Notes: generated by a model from the sequence alone, not told the origin. Positions 16,347 through 24,599 are shown, counted from the first letter of the stretch. The stretch is DNA of 28,041 bases from CAMDWQ01 sp964497635 (GCA_964497635.1 CAZCDB010000015.1:1-28041); one strand, 5' to 3'. Translations and numbers: made by a program.

Positions 16347-17431
16347 TGGATTTTGAGAGTCGCCAGGCCCGCGAGAGCCAAAATAATCGAGAGGATCCAA
16401 AACCGGATCACCACCTTGGTTTCTTTAAGACCCGTCAGCTGAAAATGATGATGAATGGGTGCCATAAGAAATATTCGCTGTTTTCTCAGCTTAAAACTGG
16501 TGACTTGAAGAATCACCGATAGCGCCTCCACCACAAAAATCCCACCCACCAAAACCAAAAGCAATTCTTTCTTTGAAAAAATAGCCACCGCCCCCAAAGC
16601 GCCTCCCAGACTGAGGGATCCCATATCTCCCATAAAAAGACTTGCCGGATGCGCGTTGAACCAAAGAAACCCAAGACCCGCGCCAAAGAGCGCCGCACAA
16701 AAAACAGTCAACTCCCCCGCGCCGGCAATGTAAGGAATGTGCAAATAATGGCTAAAACCGTAATGCCCGGCCATGTAGCTAAAAATGGCATAAGTGAGCG
16801 CAATTGTTAGCGTGCAACCAATCGCAAGACCATCCAACCCGTCCGTTAAATTGACGGCATTGGAAGAGCCGGTGATCACCAGCGCCACAAAAAGAACATA
16901 GAGAGGTCCCAAAGCCCAAAACCAATTTTTTAAAAAAGGAATGGCTACATCCGCCCAAACCGGAGAATCCCGATAAAGAAAAAAACCGACACCCAGTCCT
17001 ACCGCCATCTGAGCTAAAATTTTGTACTTGCCTGCCAATCCTTTGGAGTTTTTTTTAGAAAGCTTCAGGTAATCATCGATAAAACCAACCGCCCCCAAGC
17101 AAAATACGACCACCGAACAAAGGATCACGTAGCGATTACGCAGATCCGCCCAAAGAAAAATGGAGGTAAATAAAGCTCCCAAAATCATGAGCCCTCCCAT
17201 GGTCGGCACCTTCTCTTTGCCGGCGTGTGCCTCATAAAGCTTGGAGAATCCTTCCCGCTCAATCCCTTGCTTAAGATTCATTCCGGAAAGGTAATGGATC
17301 ACCCGCGGTCCAATCCAAAGGCTGATGATAAAAGCCGTGACTCCTGCCATCGCCGCGCGAAACGTGATGTATTGAAATAGATTGAACCCGATAAAAAATT
17401 TCTTGAGAGGGTAAAGCCAGGCATAAAGCAT
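16343..17431 (-). CDS. mraY: Phospho-MurNAc-pentapeptide transferase
   Basis: MraY attaches phospho-MurNAc-pentapeptide to undecaprenyl phosphate, giving lipid I. The 362-residue integral membrane protein has about ten hydrophobic segments. Family motifs seen are KVPTMGGLMI (about 74-83), the acidic GFIDDYLK (Asp119 and Asp120), NAVNLTDGLDGLA (191-203), LFMGDMGSL with Asp269 and the histidine-rich PIHHHFQ (325-331). All catalytic acidic residues expected for the family are present. The start forms TAATG with the murF stop. Confidence 0.97.
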   Translation of the reverse strand: MLYAWLYPLKKFFIGFNLFQYITFRAAMAGVTAFIISLWIGPRVIHYLSGMNLKQGIEREGFSKLYEAHAGKEKVPTMGGLMILGALFTSIFLWADLRNRYVILCSVVVFCLGAVGFIDDYLKLSKKNSKGLAGKYKILAQMAVGLGVGFFLYRDSPVWADVAIPFLKNWFWALGPLYVLFVALVITGSSNAVNLTDGLDGLAIGCTLTIALTYAIFSYMAGHYGFSHYLHIPYIAGAGELTVFCAALFGAGLGFLWFNAHPASLFMGDMGSLSLGGALGAVAIFSKKELLLVLVGGIFVVEALSVILQVTSFKLRKQRIFLMAPIHHHFQLTGLKETKVVIRFWILSIILALAGLATLKIQ

Positions 17432-18792
17432 TAAACAAAGTTCTCCATCACTTTTTCCATTTTCATTCCACGAGATCCTTTGATCAAAACGAGATCTCCG
17501 GCACTCGCCAGCTTCCGGCAGAGACGACCCGCCTCCACGCTATCCCCCACACATTCCGTCTTTGAAATACTCATTCCTTTTTCAACCGCCTCTTGAGCCG
17601 CCAAAGCTGCTAGAGGGCCGACGGCAACAACAAAATCTAAATTCATCCCCGCCAATACTGCCCCCATTTGCTGATGAAGTTTTTGCGCCTCTTGCCCAAG
17701 CTCCAACATATCGCCAAAAACAACCCCTTTTTTTCCCGGACTCTTCAAGCTTTTAAGCGTCTCAAGCGCCGCCTGAAACGAAGCCGGGTTTGAGTTATAA
17801 CTATCATCAATAAACTGCACTTGGGCCAAAGATTTCAGATGCAAACGCCCTGAAACAGGCTTGAATTCCTTAAGGCTTTTACGCAAAAAATCGACGGGGA
17901 CGCCCCAAGTGCTGGCAACCGCAATCGCCAAAAGCGCATTGATGACATTATGACGTCCCAAGAGAGGAATTTCAAAAACTTCTTTTCCGTTTAACTGAAA
18001 AGAAGTTCCGTTCTCATGACACCAAAGATTATCCGCATAAAAATCATTGCCTTCTTTTTCAAAACCAACGCGGATCAACCGATGAACACCACTCTGCACC
18101 TCTCGAAGCCGTGGATCCTCTCCATTAATAAATAAAGTTCCTCCCCTTTTGAGATGTTTTAGAAGTCCCAGTTTTTCGGCACGAACCCCCTCGATATTTT
18201 GAAGCCCTTCCAAATGCGAGTGTCCAATCAGTGTTAAGACACCCATTTCCGGCGCAGCAATTTCAGAAAGCCTTTCAATCTCGCCAGGCTGATTGGTCCC
18301 AAGCTCAAGCACCATGGCCTGATGAGTAGACTCTAACTGCAAAATGGTTTTGGGAACACCCACAAGATTATTTTCGGTGCCCTTGTTTTTGTGTACTGAA
18401 AATTTGGACGCCAAAAGATGGGCCGTCATTTCCTTGACCGTTGTCTTTCCTGAGCTTCCGGTAATGGCAATCGTTGGAACATTACTCTCTTGCCGGTGAT
18501 ACCGTGCCAAGTCTCCATAAGCCTTGAGCACATCTTCAACAAGAATCCAGCTACACCCTTCCTTCTCGATCAAGATCTTCTTGGGATTGGAAAATACAAA
18601 ATGTCGCGCCCCTTTTTCAAACGCCTCGGGAATAAAATCATGCCCATCAAAATGAGGACCTTTCAAAGCAAAGAAAACATCCCCCGGACCCACCACACGC
18701 GTGTCCGTTGAAATTTTTCCCACGCCTGCTTCAGAAGCCAGCGGTTGAAGCAAGCGCCCTCCGGTAGCTTCCAAGATTTTGACAAGATTCAT
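17431..18792 (-). CDS. murF: UDP-MurNAc-tripeptide:D-Ala-D-Ala ligase
   Basis: MurF adds the D-Ala-D-Ala dipeptide (made by the Ddl part of the fusion protein) to the UDP-MurNAc-tripeptide. Motifs are the N-terminal ISTDTRVVGPGDVFFALKG, ATP loop ITGSSGKTTVKEMTAHLL, LELGTNQPGEI, GRHNVINALLAIAVA and DDSYNSNPAS. Two starts are possible: GTG at 18804, inside murE, or ATG at 18792, one base after the murE stop. I prefer the ATG because MNLVKILEATGGRLL matches the family N-terminus; the product then has 453 residues. It is coupled to mraY downstream by TAATG. Confidence 0.95.
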   Translation of the reverse strand: MNLVKILEATGGRLLQPLASEAGVGKISTDTRVVGPGDVFFALKGPHFDGHDFIPEAFEKGARHFVFSNPKKILIEKEGCSWILVEDVLKAYGDLARYHRQESNVPTIAITGSSGKTTVKEMTAHLLASKFSVHKNKGTENNLVGVPKTILQLESTHQAMVLELGTNQPGEIERLSEIAAPEMGVLTLIGHSHLEGLQNIEGVRAEKLGLLKHLKRGGTLFINGEDPRLREVQSGVHRLIRVGFEKEGNDFYADNLWCHENGTSFQLNGKEVFEIPLLGRHNVINALLAIAVASTWGVPVDFLRKSLKEFKPVSGRLHLKSLAQVQFIDDSYNSNPASFQAALETLKSLKSPGKKGVVFGDMLELGQEAQKLHQQMGAVLAGMNLDFVVAVGPLAALAAQEAVEKGMSISKTECVGDSVEAGRLCRKLASAGDLVLIKGSRGMKMEKVMENFV

Positions 18793-18793
18793 G

Positions 18794-20254
18794 TTATCGT
18801 CCACAGAGAACTTTTTGAACTTCTTCTTGATCGCTGAAAGGCAGTGCCTGATTTCCGATTACCTGCGTCCTCTCATGACCTTTACCCGCCAACAAAACAA
18901 TGTCTCCTTCTCGCGCCGAAAGCAAAGCCTGGCGGATCGCCTTACGACGGTCCAGCATCACGGAGTAGTTTTTAAAATCAGGGGGGAAGCCTTCGCAGAT
19001 CTGCGCTGCAATTGACTTTGGGTCCTCTGAGCGAGGATTGTCCGAGGTAATATACACAAAATCTGAAAGCTGGCTGGCAATCGCCGCCATTTTAGGGCGC
19101 TTGGTGCGGTCGCGGTCCCCACCACAACCAAAGACCACCAAAAGCCTTTGCTTACGGTATTTTTGAAGCGCTTGCAGAACATTTAAAAGTCCGTCCGGTG
19201 TATGCGCAAAGTCCACAAACACACCAAAATTTTGCCCCCCTTGAATCGCTTCCAAGCGTCCAGGCACCCCTCCAAACTTAGACAAATGCCCCACGATTTT
19301 GCTTAAATCAAAACCCAGTCCATGCAAAACAGCCAAGGCTCCCAACACATTGTAAATGTTATGCACGCCCACCAACGGGCAAGAAACCTTCACCACTCGA
19401 TTTTCCCATTTCAAATCCCAATCCGTAGAATCAACGCGATACTGGATATGGCAAGCTTGGAGATCAGCTTTCTCATGAATCCCATAAGTGAGCGTCCTGC
19501 CCCGAGTCCTTGGAAGTAGCTTCTTCCCCCAGGCATCATCCCCATTGATCACCGCAATATCTTTGGGCTCTAAACCAGAAAAAAGCTTAGCCTTCGCCTC
19601 AAAATACGCTTCCATCGTTCCGTGATAATCCAAGTGATCCTGAGTCAAATTGGTAAAAAGTGCTGCACAAAAAGAGATCTCGCTCACCCGCTTTTGGTCC
19701 AAAGCGTGGGAAGAGGCTTCCATCACACCGTAAGAGCAGCCCGCCGCCACCATCTGAGAAAGTAAATTCTGAAGCTGAAGAGGTCCCGGAGTCGTCTCCA
19801 CCGCAGGCCATTCTTTCCCATCAAAACGGTAGCTGACGGTTCCAATCACGCCCGTTTTCTGACCTTCACAAGCAAGAAGATATTCTAAAAGATAACTGGA
19901 CGTCGTTTTCCCATTGGTCCCGGTGATCCCAATGACTTTGAAACGCTTGGAGGGCTCCCCATAAAATACGGCCGCAAGCCTTGCCGCTGCCGCTCTTGCA
20001 TCCGGCACCAAAATGATCGGCAAAGAAGAAGCATTCTCTACTTTTTTATCCGCCACGACCGCCATAGCACCCCGAGAAACAGCTTCCTGAATAAAAGCTG
20101 TTCCATCTTGCTTTACTCCTTGAATAGCCACAAACACAGAGCCCTGCCGGACCTTCCGAGAATCCGTTTCAACACTGGAAACTTCCTGCTCGGCCATCCC
20201 TGCAGGCAAAAAAACTTGCCAACCACCACCGGCCATCAACTGTTTTAAATTCAA
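18794..20254 (-). CDS. murE: UDP-MurNAc-L-Ala-D-Glu:meso-DAP ligase
   Basis: MurE adds the third residue of the peptidoglycan stem. The 486-residue protein has SSVETDSRKVRQGSVFVAI, ATP loop GITGTNGKTTSSYLL (109-123), METTPGP-type VETTPGPLQ, MEASSHALDQKR, TNLTQDHLDYHG and GCGGDRDRTKRPKMA. The amino-acid-selecting loop reads SDNPRSEDP (404-412). The DNPR form is the marker of meso-diaminopimelate rather than lysine specificity, so the wall is inferred to be mDAP type. The start is TTG, overlapping the ftsI stop as TTGA, with AGGGGC upstream. Confidence 0.97.
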   Translation of the reverse strand: MNLKQLMAGGGWQVFLPAGMAEQEVSSVETDSRKVRQGSVFVAIQGVKQDGTAFIQEAVSRGAMAVVADKKVENASSLPIILVPDARAAAARLAAVFYGEPSKRFKVIGITGTNGKTTSSYLLEYLLACEGQKTGVIGTVSYRFDGKEWPAVETTPGPLQLQNLLSQMVAAGCSYGVMEASSHALDQKRVSEISFCAALFTNLTQDHLDYHGTMEAYFEAKAKLFSGLEPKDIAVINGDDAWGKKLLPRTRGRTLTYGIHEKADLQACHIQYRVDSTDWDLKWENRVVKVSCPLVGVHNIYNVLGALAVLHGLGFDLSKIVGHLSKFGGVPGRLEAIQGGQNFGVFVDFAHTPDGLLNVLQALQKYRKQRLLVVFGCGGDRDRTKRPKMAAIASQLSDFVYITSDNPRSEDPKSIAAQICEGFPPDFKNYSVMLDRRKAIRQALLSAREGDIVLLAGKGHERTQVIGNQALPFSDQEEVQKVLCGR

Positions 20255-21981
20255 GATCGAGCCCCTGCTTTCTTTTTCTTTCCCTTAGACTTGGTCACTT
20301 CCTCCGGTAATTCCGTCTGAGAAATCTCCCAATAACCCAAAATCTCGGAGGCTATCTTAGAAAATGCCGGAGCCGCCGTCTCTCCACCAAAAATAATCGG
20401 ATGAGGCTCATCCAGGCTTACGGTAATTACAAGCTTGGGTTCATCATACGGCACAAAACCCACAAAAGAAGCAAAAAAATGATCATGAGAATAGGTTCCA
20501 TTGGGCAATATTTTTTGCGCCGTCCCCGTCTTTCCCGCCGCTCTAAACCCGGGTACTTTTGCCTTCTTTCCTGTCCCCCGAGATACCACCCCCTCCAAAA
20601 CCGTGCGTGTTTGGATCGCCGCTTCTTTTGAAATCACCTGACGAAGCGGCGTGATAGGATAAACTTCTTTGACCTTTCCTTCCTCATCATCAATAAAATC
20701 AATAATCCGCGGCTTCATCAGCACGCCGTCATTAGCAATGGCTCCCATCGCACAAGCTAGCTGCATCGGAGTCACCGCCACACCCTGCCCAATCGGGATA
20801 TTGATAATGGAGCTACGCGACCAATTTTTAGGATGCGGAACAATTCCCGAAACTTCCCCCACCAAGGGAATTCCTGTCCGCTGACCAAAACCAAAAGCTT
20901 TGATTGTTTTGTACAACCTATCCCCGCCCAACCGCATTGCCCCTTTGACCGTTCCGATGTTACTAGACTTTTCAATCACCTCACGAAACGAAAGCACCCC
21001 AGAACCATGATGATCGTGAAGCACTTTCCCCGCCACCGCCCAAGAACCATTTTCGCAATTAAATTTTTCATTTAAATTAAAAACTTTATTTTCCAAAATG
21101 GAGGCCAAAGTAATGCCCTTAAAAACAGAACCTGGCTCAAAAATATCGGTAATAGCTCGATTGCGACGGCTTTCAGGGGTGGATTTTTTGGATTCGTTTA
21201 GATCGTAGACGGGATACATCGCCATCGCCAGAATATTGCCGGTTTTGGGTTCCAACACAATCACGGACCCACCCTTGGCGTTATATTTTTTACAAGTCTC
21301 GCTCAGGATTCTTTGCGTCAAAGATTGAATAACTTCATCGATGGTGAGATGGACGTGGTATCCGTCCACCGGGGAGGTCACTTCCAGCTGCTTGGAGATC
21401 AACTCCCTCTGCTTGGCGTCTTTTTGCGCCAGGCGCCAACCGGGAACCCCCTTCAGATAGCTGTTGTATTGAAGCTCGATTCCCTCTAAACCATCATTAT
21501 CAATTCCAGTAAAGCCGATCAACTGACATGCTGTCTCCCCTTTGGGGTAAACACGCTGAGATTCTTTTACAAATTCAAGACCATCGACCTTCAGTTTTTT
21601 GATCGCTTCCACTTTGGCGGGCGAAATCTTGCGGGCAATCCAGACAAAGGACTTCTCTTTTTTTAGATGCCGTAAGATTCCTTGACGATCCTTCCCAAGA
21701 ATTTTGGCAAGAGAAGTTGCAACAGCCTCTTTATTCTTGACGTCCTTGGAGACCGCATAGAGTGAATCAAGTCGCACGTCCAACGCCAATTCTTTACCCT
21801 TAGCGTCTAAAATACGACCTCGAACAGGCTGCATTTCAATGATTTTATGGTATTGATTCTGGGCGAGAGAGAGGTAATTGGAGGCTTCAAAAATTTGGAT
21901 AAAACCAAGGCGCGCTAGGAGAATGAGGAGCGCGAAGAAAAAAAATGAAAAAATGACAAATAAACGGTTTCTTGATATCAC
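20251..21981 (-). CDS. ftsI: Septal peptidoglycan transpeptidase, class-B PBP
   Basis: This class-B penicillin-binding protein (PBP3/SpoVD family) cross-links septal peptidoglycan. A single membrane anchor lies at about 7-30. The pedestal domain with RGRILDAKGKELA (about 54-66) and GLEGIELQYNSYLKG follows. The transpeptidase domain has all three active-site motifs: EPGSVFK (Ser285 and Lys288), SSN (339-341) and KTGTAQ (484-489). There is no PASTA domain, and the C-terminus is lysine-rich. The start is GTG at 21981 with no visible Shine-Dalgarno in the A/T-rich leader, unlike its neighbours. The 125-bp palindromic repeat lies upstream, so ftsI is the one dcw gene here not tightly coupled to the gene before it. 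Confidence 0.95.
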   Translation of the reverse strand: MISRNRLFVIFSFFFFALLILLARLGFIQIFEASNYLSLAQNQYHKIIEMQPVRGRILDAKGKELALDVRLDSLYAVSKDVKNKEAVATSLAKILGKDRQGILRHLKKEKSFVWIARKISPAKVEAIKKLKVDGLEFVKESQRVYPKGETACQLIGFTGIDNDGLEGIELQYNSYLKGVPGWRLAQKDAKQRELISKQLEVTSPVDGYHVHLTIDEVIQSLTQRILSETCKKYNAKGGSVIVLEPKTGNILAMAMYPVYDLNESKKSTPESRRNRAITDIFEPGSVFKGITLASILENKVFNLNEKFNCENGSWAVAGKVLHDHHGSGVLSFREVIEKSSNIGTVKGAMRLGGDRLYKTIKAFGFGQRTGIPLVGEVSGIVPHPKNWSRSSIINIPIGQGVAVTPMQLACAMGAIANDGVLMKPRIIDFIDDEEGKVKEVYPITPLRQVISKEAAIQTRTVLEGVVSRGTGKKAKVPGFRAAGKTGTAQKILPNGTYSHDHFFASFVGFVPYDEPKLVITVSLDEPHPIIFGGETAAPAFSKIASEILGYWEISQTELPEEVTKSKGKKKKAGARS

Positions 21982-22021
21982 TTAAATTTTTAAAAATATA
22001 CTTTCATTAACTGTAAACTCA

Positions 22022-22148
22022 CAGTCTACTCAAAAAGCCTCAGATGCTAGGCGCGAGACAACGGGCCGACGAGGCGTAGCGGAAGCTACGTCGCAGGAGC
22101 GCCCGAGGATCGCAACGACGCAGATGAGGCTTTTTCAGCAGACTGCTA
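22022..22148. repeat. Palindromic repeat element between ftsL and ftsI
   Basis: The outer arms 22022-22041 and 22126-22145 are inverted repeats (18 of 20 bases). The middle is G/C-rich with a central hairpin cgtagc-ggaa-gctacg (22075-22090). The ftsL-proximal end, tttttcagcagactgcta (22131-22148), recurs exactly at 25719-25736. The ftsL stop codon TAG is formed by this end. It resembles large REP-like palindromes I remember from several phyla; no transposase is present. It fills most of the only sizeable gap (164 bp) inside the dcw cluster. Its transcript would form a stable structure and could stabilise or attenuate the mRNA. Confidence 0.8.
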
Positions 22149-22511
22149 AGACTCTTTAGCTTGGGCTTCTGCTGTTCCTACCAAAAACTTCCCCCACAAA
22201 GCAGGGTTGGCTAAAACAGACTGTGTCCAGGAAGTGCTCTGGGTGCGGGCTTGATCAGCCAGCACTAATGTTTGCCAAGTCTTGGGAGAAGCCAACAAAA
22301 CCTTCTGAGCTAAAAGACGCTTTTCAAGATTTGCGGGCGACTTCAGCTTGGCAATATTGTACTTAAGCGCTCGAGCACGGTCAAGAAGCTGAACCTTCAT
22401 CTCTTCTTGTTTGCGAATGGTATAACCAATTTGGAAGGTTTGCACCCCTGCAAAGACATAGGAGAGGCTGGCGATGGTTACCAAAACCAAACCCGTCATG
22501 AAACGTTTCAT
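22146..22511 (-). CDS. ftsL: FtsL-like small division membrane protein
   Basis: This 121-residue bitopic protein begins MKRFMTGLVLVTIASLSYVF, a single membrane segment, followed by a probable coiled coil (RKQEEMKVQLLDRARALKYNIAKLKSP). A tail of about 50 residues is rich in Ala, Gln and Ser. FtsL sequences are poorly conserved, so the call rests on topology, size and position between rsmH and ftsI. The ATG at 22511 overlaps the rsmH stop as ATGA with GGAG about 8 nt upstream; the longer open frame inside rsmH is not supported. FtsL with FtsB and FtsQ activates the septal synthase FtsW-FtsI. Its TAG stop lies in the end of a palindromic repeat, so the tail may have been altered by insertion. 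Confidence 0.8.
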   Translation of the reverse strand: MKRFMTGLVLVTIASLSYVFAGVQTFQIGYTIRKQEEMKVQLLDRARALKYNIAKLKSPANLEKRLLAQKVLLASPKTWQTLVLADQARTQSTSWTQSVLANPALWGKFLVGTAEAQAKES

Positions 22512-23413
22512 TCCGAGTCTCCTTGCGCTTTTAAAAACGCGCGAAGCTTGGCGCTGCGAGCACGAGGGTTGGAAGCCATCTCGCTCTCTTGCGCTACCCA
22601 CGGTTTTTTTGTAAGCATCTTCCCCATTCCGCGCTTCTCCCACTCTCTAAAATGTTGCTTTACCAGCCGGTCCTCAAGCGAATGAAACGAAATGATCGCC
22701 AAACGCCCTCCGGGCAAAAGATAATCTAAAACTTTTCCCAAAAATTCTTCCAAAGCTTCCAACTCTTGATTGACCGTAATCCTCAGAGCCTGAAACGTTC
22801 GCGTCGCCGGATGAATACGTCCGTAACGATAACTTTTAGGCACCGCACTAAACACGACTTCTTCAAGCTCGCGAGTCGTTTGAATTGGCCGTACCCGCCG
22901 GGCCTCTACGATCCGCTCTACAATCCGCCGGGCCATCCTTTCTTCTCCCAGCTTCCATAAAATCTGCCGAAGCGCTTCCGGGGACGACTGATTGATAATA
23001 TCCGCCGCCGTCCATCCGGCGCCCTCCGGATTCATCCGCATATCCAGAGGCCCTTCTTTTTGAAAACTAAAACCGCGAGCCGCCTCTTCAAGCTGAGGGG
23101 ATGATACCCCCAGATCCAACAACACCGCATCCACGGCTTTAAATTCAAGCGAAGCAAAGACTGCTTCAAGATTTCTAAAATCTTCGTGCAGCAGCACGAT
23201 CGAACTTCCAAACTTGTCTCGGCACTGCCGGATGGCCTCAGGATCCTTATCAAGACCCACCACCACCCCGCCAGAGCCAACTCGCTTCATCATTTGGGCG
23301 GCATGCCCGGCTCGACCCAAGGTCCCGTCTAACACCCGGTGACCTGCTTCCAGCTTCAATAACTCCAAAACTTCATTTAAAAGAACGCTAACATGCCCCG
23401 GCCCACCATCCAT
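22508..23413 (-). CDS. rsmH: 16S rRNA (cytosine-1402-N4)-methyltransferase
   Basis: RsmH (formerly MraW) methylates C1402 of 16S rRNA in the decoding centre using S-adenosylmethionine. The 301-residue protein shows HVSVLLNEVLELL, the SAM-binding VLDGTLGRAGHAAQM, DAVLLDLGVSSPQLEEAARG followed by FSFQKEGPLDMRM, and the C-terminal FQALRITVNQELEALEEFL and ISFHSLEDRLVKQHFREW. Length and motif order are normal. It begins 6 bp after the small upstream gene and ends in an ATGA overlap with ftsL. Confidence 0.97.
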   Translation of the reverse strand: MDGGPGHVSVLLNEVLELLKLEAGHRVLDGTLGRAGHAAQMMKRVGSGGVVVGLDKDPEAIRQCRDKFGSSIVLLHEDFRNLEAVFASLEFKAVDAVLLDLGVSSPQLEEAARGFSFQKEGPLDMRMNPEGAGWTAADIINQSSPEALRQILWKLGEERMARRIVERIVEARRVRPIQTTRELEEVVFSAVPKSYRYGRIHPATRTFQALRITVNQELEALEEFLGKVLDYLLPGGRLAIISFHSLEDRLVKQHFREWEKRGMGKMLTKKPWVAQESEMASNPRARSAKLRAFLKAQGDSE

Positions 23414-23419
23414 CCGAAA

Positions 23420-23623
23420 TTATCGGTTTCGCAAAGATGATTTAGGAATAAACGTCAACTCCTGAGACCGCTTAAACGCCAAAATTTTTTCAAAAAATTT
23501 GATATCCCCACTCATGAGCGACAACATATGACGCCGTTTTGAATTTTCAACACTTTCCTCATCATGAAAAGAATGTCCCCCTAAATAAGCTTCGCTCACC
23601 TCTTTGCGTATCTGTCTCTTCAC
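23420..23623 (-). CDS. Small unknown protein between mraZ and rsmH
   Basis: This 67-codon frame starts with GTG overlapping the mraZ stop (GTGA) and has a strong GAGGAG Shine-Dalgarno about 6 nt upstream; it ends 6 bp before rsmH. These features mark it as a translated gene and not spare sequence. The product is basic and soluble, with a central SVENSKRRHMLSLMSGDIKF and a C-terminal LTFIPKSSLRNR. No signal peptide, membrane segment or known motif is visible and I do not recognise the family. Its position in the mraZ-rsmH junction suggests a role near division control or ribosome modification, but that is only context. Confidence 0.7.
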   Translation of the reverse strand: MKRQIRKEVSEAYLGGHSFHDEESVENSKRRHMLSLMSGDIKFFEKILAFKRSQELTFIPKSSLRNR

Positions 23624-24081
23624 GACTTCTCCTCAGGGCTTTCACGATCGTTAAATATCTGTTCCGAAATTTTTTCAAAAGAATCCTTGGTGTTTTTGTA
23701 AAAGTCTTCCCAATTTTGCTTGGCCCAGATTTCCATGCGATTGGAAACCCCAACGATAATTACATCGCGCTGAATTTTTGCGAATTCTTTCAGATAGTCG
23801 GGAACTAAAATCCGACCCTGCTTATCGCAGGTAACTTCGCAAGCGCCTGAGAAATAAATCCGATTAAATTGCCGTGCCTGGACACTGGTAAAAGGGAGGG
23901 ATCGAAACTTGGCCTCCTGCTTTTTCCATTCATCTTCTGCGAATACAAACAGACACGAATCCAACCCTCGAGTAACAAAAAATCGTTCGACATAATTTTC
24001 TTTAAAAACCTCACGAAATTTGGAGGGGATGATAAGACGGCCCTTTTCGTCAATGCTATGTTGGTGTTCGCCGTAGAACAT
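23620..24081 (-). CDS. mraZ: Division/cell wall cluster transcriptional regulator MraZ
   Basis: MraZ binds short direct repeats in its own promoter and controls the dcw cluster. The 153-residue protein has two SpoVT/AbrB-type swapped-hairpin domains. The first contains MFYGEHQHSIDEKGRLIIPS with KFR following. The second contains GACEVTCDKQGRILVPDYL. The C-terminal tail is longer than usual (family about 140-150). The ATG at 24081 has GGGGGAT about 8 nt upstream, and that Shine-Dalgarno is itself part of the putative MraZ box. It is the first gene of the long dcw transcript. Confidence 0.96.
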   Translation of the reverse strand: MFYGEHQHSIDEKGRLIIPSKFREVFKENYVERFFVTRGLDSCLFVFAEDEWKKQEAKFRSLPFTSVQARQFNRIYFSGACEVTCDKQGRILVPDYLKEFAKIQRDVIIVGVSNRMEIWAKQNWEDFYKNTKDSFEKISEQIFNDRESPEEKS

Positions 24082-24090
24082 ATTTCAGAT

Positions 24091-24110
24091 CCCCCACTTT
24101 TCACCACTTT
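24091..24110 (-). promoter_or_regulatory. Putative MraZ operator: two 10-bp direct repeats
   Basis: Read on the minus strand, AAAGTGGTGA (24110-24101) is followed directly by AAAGTGGGGG (24100-24091). This places TGGTG and TGGGG 10 bp apart, as in the TGGGN-N5 repeats known for E. coli MraZ. The boxes lie between the -10 element and the mraZ start and the second overlaps the Shine-Dalgarno. Binding could therefore block both transcription and translation. Identity as the operator is inference from the pattern and position. Confidence 0.6.
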
Positions 24111-24128
24111 ATGGTGATTTATGGGTTT

Positions 24129-24157
24129 ATTGTACCCAGAAGGGCTGGGGGTGTCAA
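24129..24157 (-). promoter_or_regulatory. Sigma-70 promoter of the dcw cluster
   Basis: On the minus strand TTGACA (24152-24157) is followed after exactly 17 bp by TACAAT (24129-24134): a perfect -35 box, ideal spacing and a five-of-six -10 box. Transcription would start near 24122, giving a leader of about 40 nt that holds the putative MraZ boxes. It lies in the 85-bp gap between the HAMP gene and mraZ. A small inverted repeat (CCCAG...CTGGG) sits in the spacer. Confidence 0.8.
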
Positions 24158-24166
24158 CACCTATCG

Positions 24167-24598
24167 TCATGTTTTCTGTCTTTGCCGAAGCTTGGCGGCC
24201 AGATCATTGATATTGTCAACCAACTCACGAAGCTCGTCATTTTTTCTCAAGGTAAGCTTAATGTCATAGTTCCCATCCCCCATCGTCTTAAGTGCCTGAT
24301 AGATCTTGGGTAAAGGCCCTGCAATTCGATGCGAAAAAAGGATGGATCCCCAAAAAATAAAGGGCACCGCCGCCAGCAGACTGATCCCCGACCAGAAATA
24401 GACGGAGCGGAAAATAACCACCAGCCGCGCCTGCGGATAGACATCCGCCAGCTTCTCTCCCATCAACATGAAAGTCGTTAAAAAAATAGCGCCTCCCGTC
24501 AAAACTGCGGAAGCCAACGCCAAAAGAATAACAAAGCGAGCAAAACGAAACTGCAACCCGCGCTGTATGATGTATTCTTTACGAATCGATGGGGCCAT
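24167..24598 (-). CDS. Two-TM membrane protein with stand-alone HAMP domain
   Basis: The 143-residue protein has two hydrophobic segments (about 17-44 and 66-86) with only a short loop between them. A HAMP linker follows, recognisable from SHRIAGPLPKIYQALKTMGDGNY, a Pro in the first helix and the C-terminal ELRELVDNINDLAAKLRQ. It ends after HAMP, so there is no kinase, cyclase or methyl-accepting output domain and almost no sensor domain. It starts 1 bp after the PDZ protein's stop with a good AGGAGA site 5 nt upstream, so the two are co-expressed. Function unknown; it may pass signals to, or dimerise with, a separate partner. Confidence 0.75.
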   Translation of the reverse strand: MAPSIRKEYIIQRGLQFRFARFVILLALASAVLTGGAIFLTTFMLMGEKLADVYPQARLVVIFRSVYFWSGISLLAAVPFIFWGSILFSHRIAGPLPKIYQALKTMGDGNYDIKLTLRKNDELRELVDNINDLAAKLRQRQKT

Positions 24599-24599
24599 A

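Noticed and set aside
21982..22021. Internal promoter for ftsI in the A/T-rich leader
   Set aside because: TTTACA and TATATT are present but the spacing is far from 17 bp and no convincing pair could be built.
22512..22643. N-terminal extension of FtsL into rsmH
   Set aside because: The extra codons are out-of-frame rsmH sequence; the ATG at 22511 has ATGA coupling, a GGAG site and begins right at the membrane segment.
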